Part shown: positions 42,552 through 50,478 of the stretch, piece by piece
Layout of the letters: every line of letters begins with the position of its first letter
Numbering within the stretch: position 1 is the first letter of the stretch
NCBI GenBank assembly: GCA_937898885.1
Contig: CALDKD010000041.1
Coordinates: 60,571-124,570, forward strand
Reading direction: 5' to 3'
DNA length: 64,000 nt
From: an uncultured Bacteroidales bacterium
Lineage (GTDB): Bacteria; Bacteroidota; Bacteroidia; Bacteroidales; Bacteroidaceae
The notes under the pieces: generated by a model
What the model was told of the DNA's origin: nothing
Databases searched by the model: none
Seen by the model: only the letters and a program-made list of their open reading frames with translations
Program-made: the position numbers and the translations under genes

Positions 42552-43943
42552 ATGAAAAGCAGGTTTTTAGTAATGTGTATGTTGTCGCTGTTTGCCGCAA
42601 GCGTAAGATCGCAGGACACCACCACTGTTGAGTTTGAGAATATATTTGACGCTGTAGGGAATATGGGCGTGGGATGGAATCTGGGAAATACCCTGGACTG
42701 TAATTCCGGCGATACTCTTAATATGTGGATTGAGCATTGGAACGCAGGCCCGATGCGCACTCCCTCCAAGTACGAGACAGCCTGGGGGCAGCCTGTCACC
42801 AAGCCTGCCCTTTTCAAGATGCTCAAGGAGGCCGGCTTCAATGCTGTGCGCATTCCTGTCACCTGGTATCCGCATCTTGAGGCCAGGTTCAGTACCAGAA
42901 AAGTCGGTGACAAGATATGCTGGTATCCGTCGAAGGATGATCTCGGGACCAAAATTGATCCTGCCTGGATGAGGCGCGTGCATGAGGTGGTTGACTACGC
43001 CCTGGATGCCGGCCTGTACTGTATCATCAATGTGCACCACGATACGGGTGCCGCCAATACTGCCTGGCTCATTGCCGACAGCAAGGTCTACGAGAAAGAG
43101 CACGAGAGGTTTGAGGCTGTCTGGACTCAGATTGCGGAGGAGTTCCGCGATTACGATGAGCATTTGCTGTTTGAGGGCTACAACGAGATGCTGGACAGCT
43201 ACCGTTCCTGGTGCTATGCTACAATGAATACTCCCGGTCAGTATGATACCTCGGCGGCCCGGAAGGCGTACAATGCCATAAACAGCTATGCCCAGAGCTT
43301 TGTCAATGCGGTACGCTCCACTGGCGGAAACAATCTTACCCGCAATCTGATTGTATCCACGTACGCGGCCAGCTCCGGCTATGGTGACTGGAGCAATCAT
43401 CTTACAGATCCGATAAGTAAGATGACTATACCCGATGATACGATTCCCGGTCACATAGCTCTGGAGATTCACGCATATATTGATGTGAAGAGTTGGGGTA
43501 ATGCGCTTAAGAGAGACATATCAGACTGGATGCGGAAGACTCTTTACACCAATATCATTGTCAGGAAGAATGTACCGGTGATAATCGGTGAATGGGGAAC
43601 ATCCGATGTTGACTCTCCCGACGCCTCTATTCCAAGAAAGAGCAAGCTTGAATATGCGTCGCACATGGTCTCTACGGCCAAGACTTACGGAATAGCCACA
43701 TTCTATTGGATGGGGCTGAGCGACCGCTCTGACCGCTCGGTTCCCAAATGGACTGAGCCGGATCTTGTTGATGCGATAATAAAGGGGTATTATGGCGCAG
43801 GCGGATATGATTCAGTGGATGATGTCGTAGTGGCTGACGAAAGGGAGAATGTGTATTACAATCTGATGGGACAGCGGGTGGCTGAGCCTCTCAGGCCGGG
43901 ACTGTATATCTGCAATGGCAGGAAAGTCCTTATTACGGAATGA
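42552..43943 (+). CDS. Secreted GH5 family endoglucanase-like enzyme
   Basis: A 463-residue secreted glycoside hydrolase, probably cleaving beta-1,4-glucans or related hemicelluloses. It has a signal peptide (MKSRFLVMCMLSLFAASVRSQ). The GH5 barrel has MGVGWNLGNTLDC, FNAVRIPVTW, the general acid/base Glu212 in FEGYNEM and the nucleophile Glu347 in VIIGEWGTSD. After the barrel a short tail reads YYNLMGQRVAEPL...GLYICNGRKVLITE, shared with the C10 protease downstream and thought to serve export or anchoring in Bacteroidales. It lies 14 bases after the barrel protein and 24 before the nucleoside phosphorylase, so these three likely form one operon. Confidence 0.92.
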   Translation: MKSRFLVMCMLSLFAASVRSQDTTTVEFENIFDAVGNMGVGWNLGNTLDCNSGDTLNMWIEHWNAGPMRTPSKYETAWGQPVTKPALFKMLKEAGFNAVRIPVTWYPHLEARFSTRKVGDKICWYPSKDDLGTKIDPAWMRRVHEVVDYALDAGLYCIINVHHDTGAANTAWLIADSKVYEKEHERFEAVWTQIAEEFRDYDEHLLFEGYNEMLDSYRSWCYATMNTPGQYDTSAARKAYNAINSYAQSFVNAVRSTGGNNLTRNLIVSTYAASSGYGDWSNHLTDPISKMTIPDDTIPGHIALEIHAYIDVKSWGNALKRDISDWMRKTLYTNIIVRKNVPVIIGEWGTSDVDSPDASIPRKSKLEYASHMVSTAKTYGIATFYWMGLSDRSDRSVPKWTEPDLVDAIIKGYYGAGGYDSVDDVVVADERENVYYNLMGQRVAEPLRPGLYICNGRKVLITE

Positions 43944-43967
43944 TTTGAGATAAAAAACATATTGGTT

Positions 43968-44840
43968 ATGAGAATAGCGGAATCGGAGTTGATTATTAAT
44001 GGAGACGGTAGTGTGTTTCATCTTCATATACGGCCTGAGCAGCTGGCCGACAAGGTGATTCTTGTGGGTGATCCCGGGCGCGTGTCAATGCTGGAGTCTT
44101 ATATGGACGATGTTGAGTGCCGGAATGCCTCCCGTGAGTTTGTGTCGTTCACCGGCCGTTATCACGGCCAGAGAATTACGTGCCTGTCAACCGGCATAGG
44201 TACCGACAACATAGACATTGTGATGACCGAGCTTGACGCTCTGGCGAATATAGATTTCTCTACACGCGAGGAGAGGCCTGAGCATAGGACATTGACAATC
44301 TTGCGCATAGGAACGTGCGGCGCCATTCAGCCGGATGTCCCGCTTGGCTCATTCGTATTCTCTCATTACTCAATAGGTACCGATGGCCTTCTGAACTGGT
44401 ATGAGGGCAGGGAGAGAATATCAGACCCGGATATGGAGAAGGCTTTCGCGGAGCATATTCATAAAACCCCATATATGGCCATGCCGTACTTCGCAAAAGC
44501 CAGCGAGAGGCTGATACGCCAGTTTGAGGATTGCACGGTAAAAGGAATGACAGTGTCCGCGCCCGGCTTCTATGGACCTCAGGGACGTGTCCTGAGGATG
44601 GCCCTGGCTCTTCCTGATATGGTGAGCGATTATGAGACGTTCCGTTATGGTGAATACCGCATAGTCAACTTCGAGATGGAGGGCTCGGCCATCGCCGGTA
44701 TGGCCCGTCACCTTGGCCACGAGGCGGGAACCGTCTGCTGTGTCATTGCAAACCGTTACCGGAAGGACAGCAATGCCGATTATAAGGACCAGGTGTCAAA
44801 GCTGGTGAGACTTGCCCTTGACCGCCTGTCGGCCTTGTAG
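43968..44840 (+). CDS. Uridine phosphorylase-like nucleoside phosphorylase
   Basis: A 290-residue cytosolic enzyme of the PNP/UDP phosphorylase family, splitting nucleosides with phosphate. Motifs: VILVGDPGRVSML, TCLSTGIGTDNIDIVMTELDAL (phosphate site), LRIGTCGAIQPDVPLGSFVFS, and VNFEMEGSAIAGMARHLGHEAGTVCCVIANRY, with the MEGS nucleoside site. The ATG at 43968 (MRIAESELI) was chosen over a TTG two codons upstream. It is an unexpected housekeeping salvage enzyme at the end of a glycan operon. Confidence 0.87.
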   Translation: MRIAESELIINGDGSVFHLHIRPEQLADKVILVGDPGRVSMLESYMDDVECRNASREFVSFTGRYHGQRITCLSTGIGTDNIDIVMTELDALANIDFSTREERPEHRTLTILRIGTCGAIQPDVPLGSFVFSHYSIGTDGLLNWYEGRERISDPDMEKAFAEHIHKTPYMAMPYFAKASERLIRQFEDCTVKGMTVSAPGFYGPQGRVLRMALALPDMVSDYETFRYGEYRIVNFEMEGSAIAGMARHLGHEAGTVCCVIANRYRKDSNADYKDQVSKLVRLALDRLSAL

Positions 44841-44907
44841 GTCCACGATATTTGTTGCTGTATGTATTAATATCAGCAGTTTTACGGCTTGTTTCCGATT
44901 TTATTGT

Positions 44908-44915
44908 TACCTTTG
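44908..44915 (+). promoter_or_regulatory. Predicted -7 promoter element of the xylanase gene
   Basis: TACCTTTG, 30 bases before the ATG at 44946. TTG lies 16 bases upstream. The promoter separates the xylanase from the GH5 operon and excludes the earlier frame start at 44889. Confidence 0.6.
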
Positions 44916-44945
44916 TTTTTAGAGAATAAATTAAATAATATATCT

Positions 44946-47696
44946 ATGAGGAAAACTTTACTTCTTGCATCATTGATTTTGGGCGGAGCGTTCCTTGGTG
45001 AGGCCTCTGCGCAGATATCTACCAATCCGTACAAGTTTCTGGGAAACATCACCACGACCTATCAGATGGATACGGACGGCTATCTGTATTCCGAACTGTG
45101 GAATCAGGTTACGCCGGAGAATGAGACCAAATGGAGTTCCGTGGAGGGCTCGAGAGGCTCCTTCAACTGGGGTAGTGCCGACAATTCCTACAATTATGCA
45201 AAGAAACACGGATTCCCTTTTAAATTTCACTGCTTCGCATGGGGCTCACAGTATCCTAACTGGATTGAGTCTCTGACCCCAAAGGAAAGATTTGATGAAT
45301 GGATCAAGTGGGTTGATGCCGCCAAGCAGCATTATCCTGACTTGCAGCTTATTGATGTGGTCAACGAGGCTCTCTCCGGCCATCAGCAGGGTACACACTT
45401 CTTTGAGGAAGCCCTCGGAGGAGCGGGCGTAAGCGGCTACGACTGGATTGTGACTGCATTTGAGGAGGTGCATAAGCGCTGGCCTGACGCCATTCTCATT
45501 TATAACGATTTCAACACTTTCCAGTGGGATACTGACCGTTACATCCAGTTGGTTCAGGCTTTGATAGACGCAGGCGCTCCTATTGACGCATACGGCTGTC
45601 AGTCACACGACTTGAATGATATGTCCGGCGCGAATTTCAAGACTGTCATGAAAAAGATTCAAGATGCCTTGCAGATTCCGATGTTCATCTCAGAGTACGA
45701 TATCAATCTGCAGAGTGACGCACAGCAGAAGACACGCTACAAGGAGCAGATTCCTATCATGTGGGAGGCTGACTACTGCGCCGGTGTCACAATCTGGGGA
45801 TTCATTCAGGGCAAGACCTGGGAGGACTACTCGGGCATATCAGCCGGCAAGGGCAAGGAGCGTGAGGCAATGAAATGGCTCAGGGAGTATATGGCTACTG
45901 ATAAGGCAAAGACTACCGGTTTCAAGAAGAACTTCCCGTTCTCCAACGGCTGGACGAAGGAGGCATCCATATATGTCAAGCCTTCCACCATCAAGCCAAG
46001 TGCAGGTGATACAGTCAGCATTACTGTACGTGCGTCCATGAAGACGAAGACTATTGATCATGTAGTTCTTTACATTGACAAGGATTCGGTTGTACTCAAC
46101 GAGGCACCTTATGTAGCTTCCTACAAGGCTACTACGGTTGGCAAGAAATCAACCTTGAAGGCTGTGGTCTACACAACTGACGGCATTGCCTACACAAGGT
46201 ATTCACATATCACGACAGCCAAGAAACGTACTCCGTACAACGGCGTAATAACTGAACTGCCAGGTACTCTGGAGGCAGAGAACTGCGATGGTGGCTCTGA
46301 CGGTATCTCCTTCCATGATTCAGATAACAGGAATGAAGGCGACGCCGCATCATACCGTAATGATACTGAGGGCGTTGATATCGTCAAGGCCGGTAAGGGC
46401 TATGCCATCGGCTACACTGCAAACGGTGAGTGGCTGGAATACACTGTCAATGTAAATCAGGCTGGCGTATATCTCTACAATGCTCATGTATCCTCCGGTA
46501 TTACAGGCTCCGGATTCTCTGTAAGCATCAAACAGAACGGAGAATGGGTTGATCTGGCGAACATCAGTGTTCCACAGACCGGCAGCAGCAACTGGGATAC
46601 ATACAAGGTCGTAGAGGGTCGGTGCGCTGTTCCTTTGGAGAAAGGACGCGCTGTGATGAGGATTACAATCACAGGCCAGCAGTGCAACATCGACAAGCTT
46701 GAGCTCTTCCCGCTGGAGACTACTGACAGGGTGCTTCTTGATATAACGGCGGATCCGGATGAGCTCACTGCCGGCTCCCCTACAACGATAAAGGTGACAC
46801 CTACCATTTTGCCTGACACTATAAAGACGGCTACAGGCGAGAAGATTGAGACCGTGACAATAAAGAGTGTGTCTATTTATGTAAATGACAAGTTCTTCAA
46901 GACTCTTACAACCGCGCCATACGAGGCTGTGTTCACAGAGACAAACGCCAGTGGCCTGTTTACGGTCAAGGCTATGGCTGTTGATTCAAAAAGGCGCGAG
47001 ACACCTTTCTTTGAGGGCTCATTCTATGTGGAGCGCGGACGTATGCCATACAATGGCGAGATTGCGGTTCCCGGTATTATCCAGTTTGAGAACTTTGATG
47101 TTCAGGGTGAGATGCTGAGCTTCCACGACTCAGATGACATTGACCAGGGTGGACACTGTTATCGTAATGACAATGAGGGCCTTGATATCATTACCGAGAA
47201 TGGTGATACTTACGTAGGCTACACTGTTGCCGGTGAGTGGATGGAATATTCAATGAATGTCAAGAAGACCGATACTTATAAGTTCGATGCCAAGGTCCGT
47301 GCATCTGAGGCCAACGCAGGGTTCAGCATCCTTGATGCGGAGACTATGACGGAGATTGCCCGTCTGGACATTCCTGAGAGCGACGGCGAGTGGCTGACAT
47401 TATCGGGCGACATAGGTACGCTTGAGGCAGGCGCCCATAAGTTCCGCGTCGTGATAACCGGCTCCGGCTGTGACTTGAATCTGATGAGGATATCAAAAGG
47501 CTCCACCTCGGTTGAGGAGGTTAGCTCTGTGGACTCATATCAGGTCTATTCCATCACAGGTGTCTATGTGGGACTTGTGGAGGCTGCGGATGACGCATCT
47601 CTGGACAATGCCATCATCAACAAGGTCGGCCGTAGCGGCATTTACCTTGTGAAGAGTCAGAAAACAGGAAAGACGCAGCGTCATCTGGTTGAATAA
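44946..47696 (+). CDS. Secreted GH10 endo-beta-1,4-xylanase with two CBM6 modules
   Basis: A 916-residue xylan-degrading enzyme with signal peptide MRKTLLLASLILGGAFLGEASAQ. The GH10 barrel spans about residues 28-335, with acid/base Glu141 (DVVNEAL) and nucleophile Glu250 (MFISEYDIN). An Ig-like linker domain follows (~350-430), then CBM6 number one (~432-587, LEAENCDGG...GEWLEYTVNV), a second Ig-like domain (~600-700) and CBM6 number two (~703-850, IQFENFDVQ...GEWMEYSMNV). The two CBMs share HDSD and YRND...GLDI-type motifs, pointing to duplication of an Ig-CBM6 unit. A C-terminal tail (~865-916) ends GIYLVKSQKTGKTQRHLVE and resembles a sorting signal. It is monocistronic. Confidence 0.95.
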   Translation: MRKTLLLASLILGGAFLGEASAQISTNPYKFLGNITTTYQMDTDGYLYSELWNQVTPENETKWSSVEGSRGSFNWGSADNSYNYAKKHGFPFKFHCFAWGSQYPNWIESLTPKERFDEWIKWVDAAKQHYPDLQLIDVVNEALSGHQQGTHFFEEALGGAGVSGYDWIVTAFEEVHKRWPDAILIYNDFNTFQWDTDRYIQLVQALIDAGAPIDAYGCQSHDLNDMSGANFKTVMKKIQDALQIPMFISEYDINLQSDAQQKTRYKEQIPIMWEADYCAGVTIWGFIQGKTWEDYSGISAGKGKEREAMKWLREYMATDKAKTTGFKKNFPFSNGWTKEASIYVKPSTIKPSAGDTVSITVRASMKTKTIDHVVLYIDKDSVVLNEAPYVASYKATTVGKKSTLKAVVYTTDGIAYTRYSHITTAKKRTPYNGVITELPGTLEAENCDGGSDGISFHDSDNRNEGDAASYRNDTEGVDIVKAGKGYAIGYTANGEWLEYTVNVNQAGVYLYNAHVSSGITGSGFSVSIKQNGEWVDLANISVPQTGSSNWDTYKVVEGRCAVPLEKGRAVMRITITGQQCNIDKLELFPLETTDRVLLDITADPDELTAGSPTTIKVTPTILPDTIKTATGEKIETVTIKSVSIYVNDKFFKTLTTAPYEAVFTETNASGLFTVKAMAVDSKRRETPFFEGSFYVERGRMPYNGEIAVPGIIQFENFDVQGEMLSFHDSDDIDQGGHCYRNDNEGLDIITENGDTYVGYTVAGEWMEYSMNVKKTDTYKFDAKVRASEANAGFSILDAETMTEIARLDIPESDGEWLTLSGDIGTLEAGAHKFRVVITGSGCDLNLMRISKGSTSVEEVSSVDSYQVYSITGVYVGLVEAADDASLDNAIINKVGRSGIYLVKSQKTGKTQRHLVE

Positions 47697-47720
47697 CTGA
47701 CTTGCGTGACTTGAATAACA

Positions 47721-47753
47721 AAATGGCAGTGACCTTTGGGCTCACTGCCATTT
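47721..47753 (+). terminator. Terminator after the xylanase gene
   Basis: Perfect 12-bp stem (AAATGGCAGTGA at 47721-47732 with its complement at 47742-47753), 9-base loop, 24 bases after the xylanase stop. The T-tract is only TTTAATT, so it may be partial and may also work in the other direction. Confidence 0.7.
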
Positions 47754-47766
47754 AATTGAATTGAAT

Positions 47767-48960
47767 ATGAGAATTTCAGAAAGAGCGGAGATAATGCCGA
47801 GCTCGCCTATCCGTAAACTGTCGCGGATAGCACAGCAAGTTGAGGCCGAGGGTGTGAGAGTGTATCACCTGAATATCGGTCAGCCTGACCTGCCAAGCCC
47901 GCAGGTAGGTCTTGATGCGTTGAAAAGTGTTGATAGAAAAGTTCTGGAGTATTCTCCAAGCCAGGGTTTCCTTAGTCTGAGAAAGAAACTGTGTGATTAT
48001 TATGAGCAGTACCAGATTAAGTTTGATCCTGATGACATAATTGTGACTTGCGGCGGCTCAGAGGCTGTACTTTTCGCATTTATGACGTGCCTGAATCCAG
48101 GTGACGAGATTATTGTTCCCGAGCCGGCCTACGCCAACTATATGGCATTTGCCGTTTCCGCCGGAGCTGTAATCAAGCCTATTGTCTCCACAATAGAGGA
48201 TGGTTTCGCGCTTCCTCCGGTGGAGAAGTTCGAGGAACTGATTACGGAGCGTACCAAGGGCATCCTGATTTGTAATCCGAACAATCCTACCGGTTATCTT
48301 TATACCCGCAAGGAGATGCTTCAGTTGCGTGACCTTATTAAAAAATATGACCTGTATCTGTTCTCCGACGAGGTTTACCGCGAGTTCATATATACAGGCT
48401 CACCATACATATCAGCCTGTCACCTTGAAGGAATAGAGAACAATGTCATTCTTATAGATTCCGTATCCAAGCGTTATTCCGAATGTGGAATACGTATTGG
48501 CGCCATAGCGACCAAGAACGAGGAGGTCCGGAAGGCCGTTATGAAGTTCTGTCAGGCCCGTCTCAGTCCGCCTCTTATCGGTCAGATAGTAGCCGAGGCC
48601 TCTATCTCGGCACCCCGTGATTATATGATAAACACCTATGAGGAGTTTATTACCAGACGTAAATATCTGATAGATGGCCTGAACAAAATTCCAGGTGTCT
48701 ATTCACCTATTCCTATGGGAGCGTTCTATACAACGGCCCAGTTGCCGATTGATGACTGCGATAAGTTCTGCCAATGGTGTCTTACGGATTTCCGAAGGGA
48801 CGGAAAGACCATCATGATGGCTCCCGGCACCGGTTTTTATTCAAATCCTGAATTAGGCAAGAATCAGGTCCGTCTGGCATACGTACTGAATATTGATGAC
48901 TTGAAAGACGCCCTCAGACTGCTTGCCGAGGCACTGGAGGAGTACAACAGCCTGAAATAG
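47767..48960 (+). CDS. Class I/II pyridoxal-phosphate aminotransferase, aspartate-type
   Basis: A 397-residue PLP aminotransferase. Motifs: LNIGQPDLPSP, TCGGSEAVLFAF (cofactor phosphate), GDEIIVPEPAYANY, ICNPNNPTGYLYT, LFSDEVYREF and the Schiff-base lysine in IDSVSKRYSECGIRIG. The closest general match is the aspartate aminotransferase / AspC-AlaT subgroup Ib; the specific amino donor is not certain. The ATG at 47767 (MRISERAEIMPSSPIRKL) was chosen over a TTG two codons upstream. The GHL10 gene begins 3 bases after its stop. Confidence 0.87.
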   Translation: MRISERAEIMPSSPIRKLSRIAQQVEAEGVRVYHLNIGQPDLPSPQVGLDALKSVDRKVLEYSPSQGFLSLRKKLCDYYEQYQIKFDPDDIIVTCGGSEAVLFAFMTCLNPGDEIIVPEPAYANYMAFAVSAGAVIKPIVSTIEDGFALPPVEKFEELITERTKGILICNPNNPTGYLYTRKEMLQLRDLIKKYDLYLFSDEVYREFIYTGSPYISACHLEGIENNVILIDSVSKRYSECGIRIGAIATKNEEVRKAVMKFCQARLSPPLIGQIVAEASISAPRDYMINTYEEFITRRKYLIDGLNKIPGVYSPIPMGAFYTTAQLPIDDCDKFCQWCLTDFRRDGKTIMMAPGTGFYSNPELGKNQVRLAYVLNIDDLKDALRLLAEALEEYNSLK

Positions 48961-48963
48961 TCT

Positions 48964-50466
48964 ATGATGCGTCATTGTCTGAAGCGGTTATTGTTTCTAG
49001 TAGCTGTGGCTCTTGTGAGCCTGGGCTCATCTGCCATCGGACCGAAAAGAGAGTTCCGTGGTGCCTGGATACAGGCTGTAAACCATCAGTTCGAGGGAAT
49101 GCCTTCCGCGCAAATGAGGAAAACGTTGTCGGATCAGCTTGATTCCCTGGCATCCTGCGGCATCAATGCAATTCTGTTTCAGGTCCGGGTTGAGGGTGAC
49201 GCTCTCTATAAGTCCACTCTGGAGCCTTGGAGCGCTTATCTGAGCGGCAGGCAAGGGCTGGCACCTGATGAGGGCTGGGACCCGTTGCGCTTTATGGTTA
49301 CGGAGTGTCATAACCGGGGGATGGAGCTCCACGCCTGGATTAATCCGTTCCGCGCAAAGACCGCATCCACGACAAAGCTTGATGCCAGACACCAGATACG
49401 TCTGCACCCTGAACGCTTTGTGAGGTATGGAAAACTGACATTGTTCAATCCAGCCATTCAGGAGAACCGCGATTTCATCTGTGAGGTGGCGGCTGATATC
49501 GTGACCCGTTATGACATCGACGGTTTTCACATAGATGATTATTTCTATCCGTATCCGGAGGATGGCCTGGAATTTGACGATGTGGCCGATTTCCGTAAAA
49601 ACCCACGTGGCTTTGCGTCGAGAGATGACTGGCGTCGTGACAATGTGAATCTATTTATAGAGCAACTATATAATACCATAAAGGGTATCAAGCCCTGGGT
49701 CAAGTTTGGAATATCTCCGTTCGGTATCTATAGAAATGCAACAGCCTCGTATCCGGACGGCAGCGCTACGAACGGCCTTGAGAACTACAGCGGGCTTTAT
49801 GCCGATGTCCTGTATTGGATTGAGAAGGGGTGGATGGATTATTGCATCCCTCAGGTGTATTGGAATGTCGGCACCAAGGTCGCGGATTACAAGGTGCTTG
49901 TGGATTGGTGGGCAGACCACTCCGGCGGTTGTCTTATGTACATAGGCCAGGATGTTGAACGCACCGTGAAAGGAACCGATCCGGACGATAAGTCGTCTCA
50001 TCAGGAAAGGCTCAAAATGAACTTGCAACGTTCACGCAGCGAGCTGGCGGGCAGTTGCCAGTGGCCGGCCAAATCAGTTGTGGATAATCCCGGAGACTAT
50101 CGTACTATTCTGGCAGACGAGTATTATCGTTATCCCGCGCTGCAACCTTTGTGCAGTGGAGTTCCGTGCGACGAGCCTGGTAAGGTGCGTAAGGTGCGGA
50201 GGCTGGTCACATCAGATGGCCGCGTCCTTTTCTGGACACCTCCGGCAAGCCGTACCGATGCCGCCAAGGCATACCGGTACGTGATATACAGGTTTAAGCC
50301 CGGTGAGGATGTTGATGTGAGTGATCCGTCTCACATCGTGGCGATAACGGACCGTACCTTTTACAATTTAAAGGAGGATATTACCGGGATGCAGTATGTA
50401 TATGCCATAACGGCTTTGACAAGGACCCAGGTTGAGTCAAAGCCTGTGCGGTTTAAAAGTAAGTAA
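48964..50466 (+). CDS. GHL10/DUF187 family glycoside hydrolase-like secreted protein
   Basis: A 500-residue secreted protein of the family formerly called DUF187 (YngK-like, GHL10). It has a signal peptide (MMRHCLKRLLFLVAVALVSLGSSA), then a TIM-barrel domain starting REFRGAWIQAVNHQ. Conserved stretches are INAILFQVRVEGDALYKS, EPWSAYLSG, GMELHAWINPFRA, VTRYDIDGFHIDDYFYPYPE and WVKFGISPFGIYRN. A fibronectin-III-like domain closes the chain (~400-500). The family is thought to act on peptidoglycan or glycans, but the substrate is not settled. It starts 3 bases after the aminotransferase stop and ends 12 bases before the C10 protease. Confidence 0.87.
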   Translation: MMRHCLKRLLFLVAVALVSLGSSAIGPKREFRGAWIQAVNHQFEGMPSAQMRKTLSDQLDSLASCGINAILFQVRVEGDALYKSTLEPWSAYLSGRQGLAPDEGWDPLRFMVTECHNRGMELHAWINPFRAKTASTTKLDARHQIRLHPERFVRYGKLTLFNPAIQENRDFICEVAADIVTRYDIDGFHIDDYFYPYPEDGLEFDDVADFRKNPRGFASRDDWRRDNVNLFIEQLYNTIKGIKPWVKFGISPFGIYRNATASYPDGSATNGLENYSGLYADVLYWIEKGWMDYCIPQVYWNVGTKVADYKVLVDWWADHSGGCLMYIGQDVERTVKGTDPDDKSSHQERLKMNLQRSRSELAGSCQWPAKSVVDNPGDYRTILADEYYRYPALQPLCSGVPCDEPGKVRKVRRLVTSDGRVLFWTPPASRTDAAKAYRYVIYRFKPGEDVDVSDPSHIVAITDRTFYNLKEDITGMQYVYAITALTRTQVESKPVRFKSK

Positions 50467-50478
50467 ACGTCTCTCTAT

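Noticed and set aside
42567..43472. 301-codon minus-strand frame opposite GH5
   Set aside because: Antisense shadow with no promoter-like sequence at its start.
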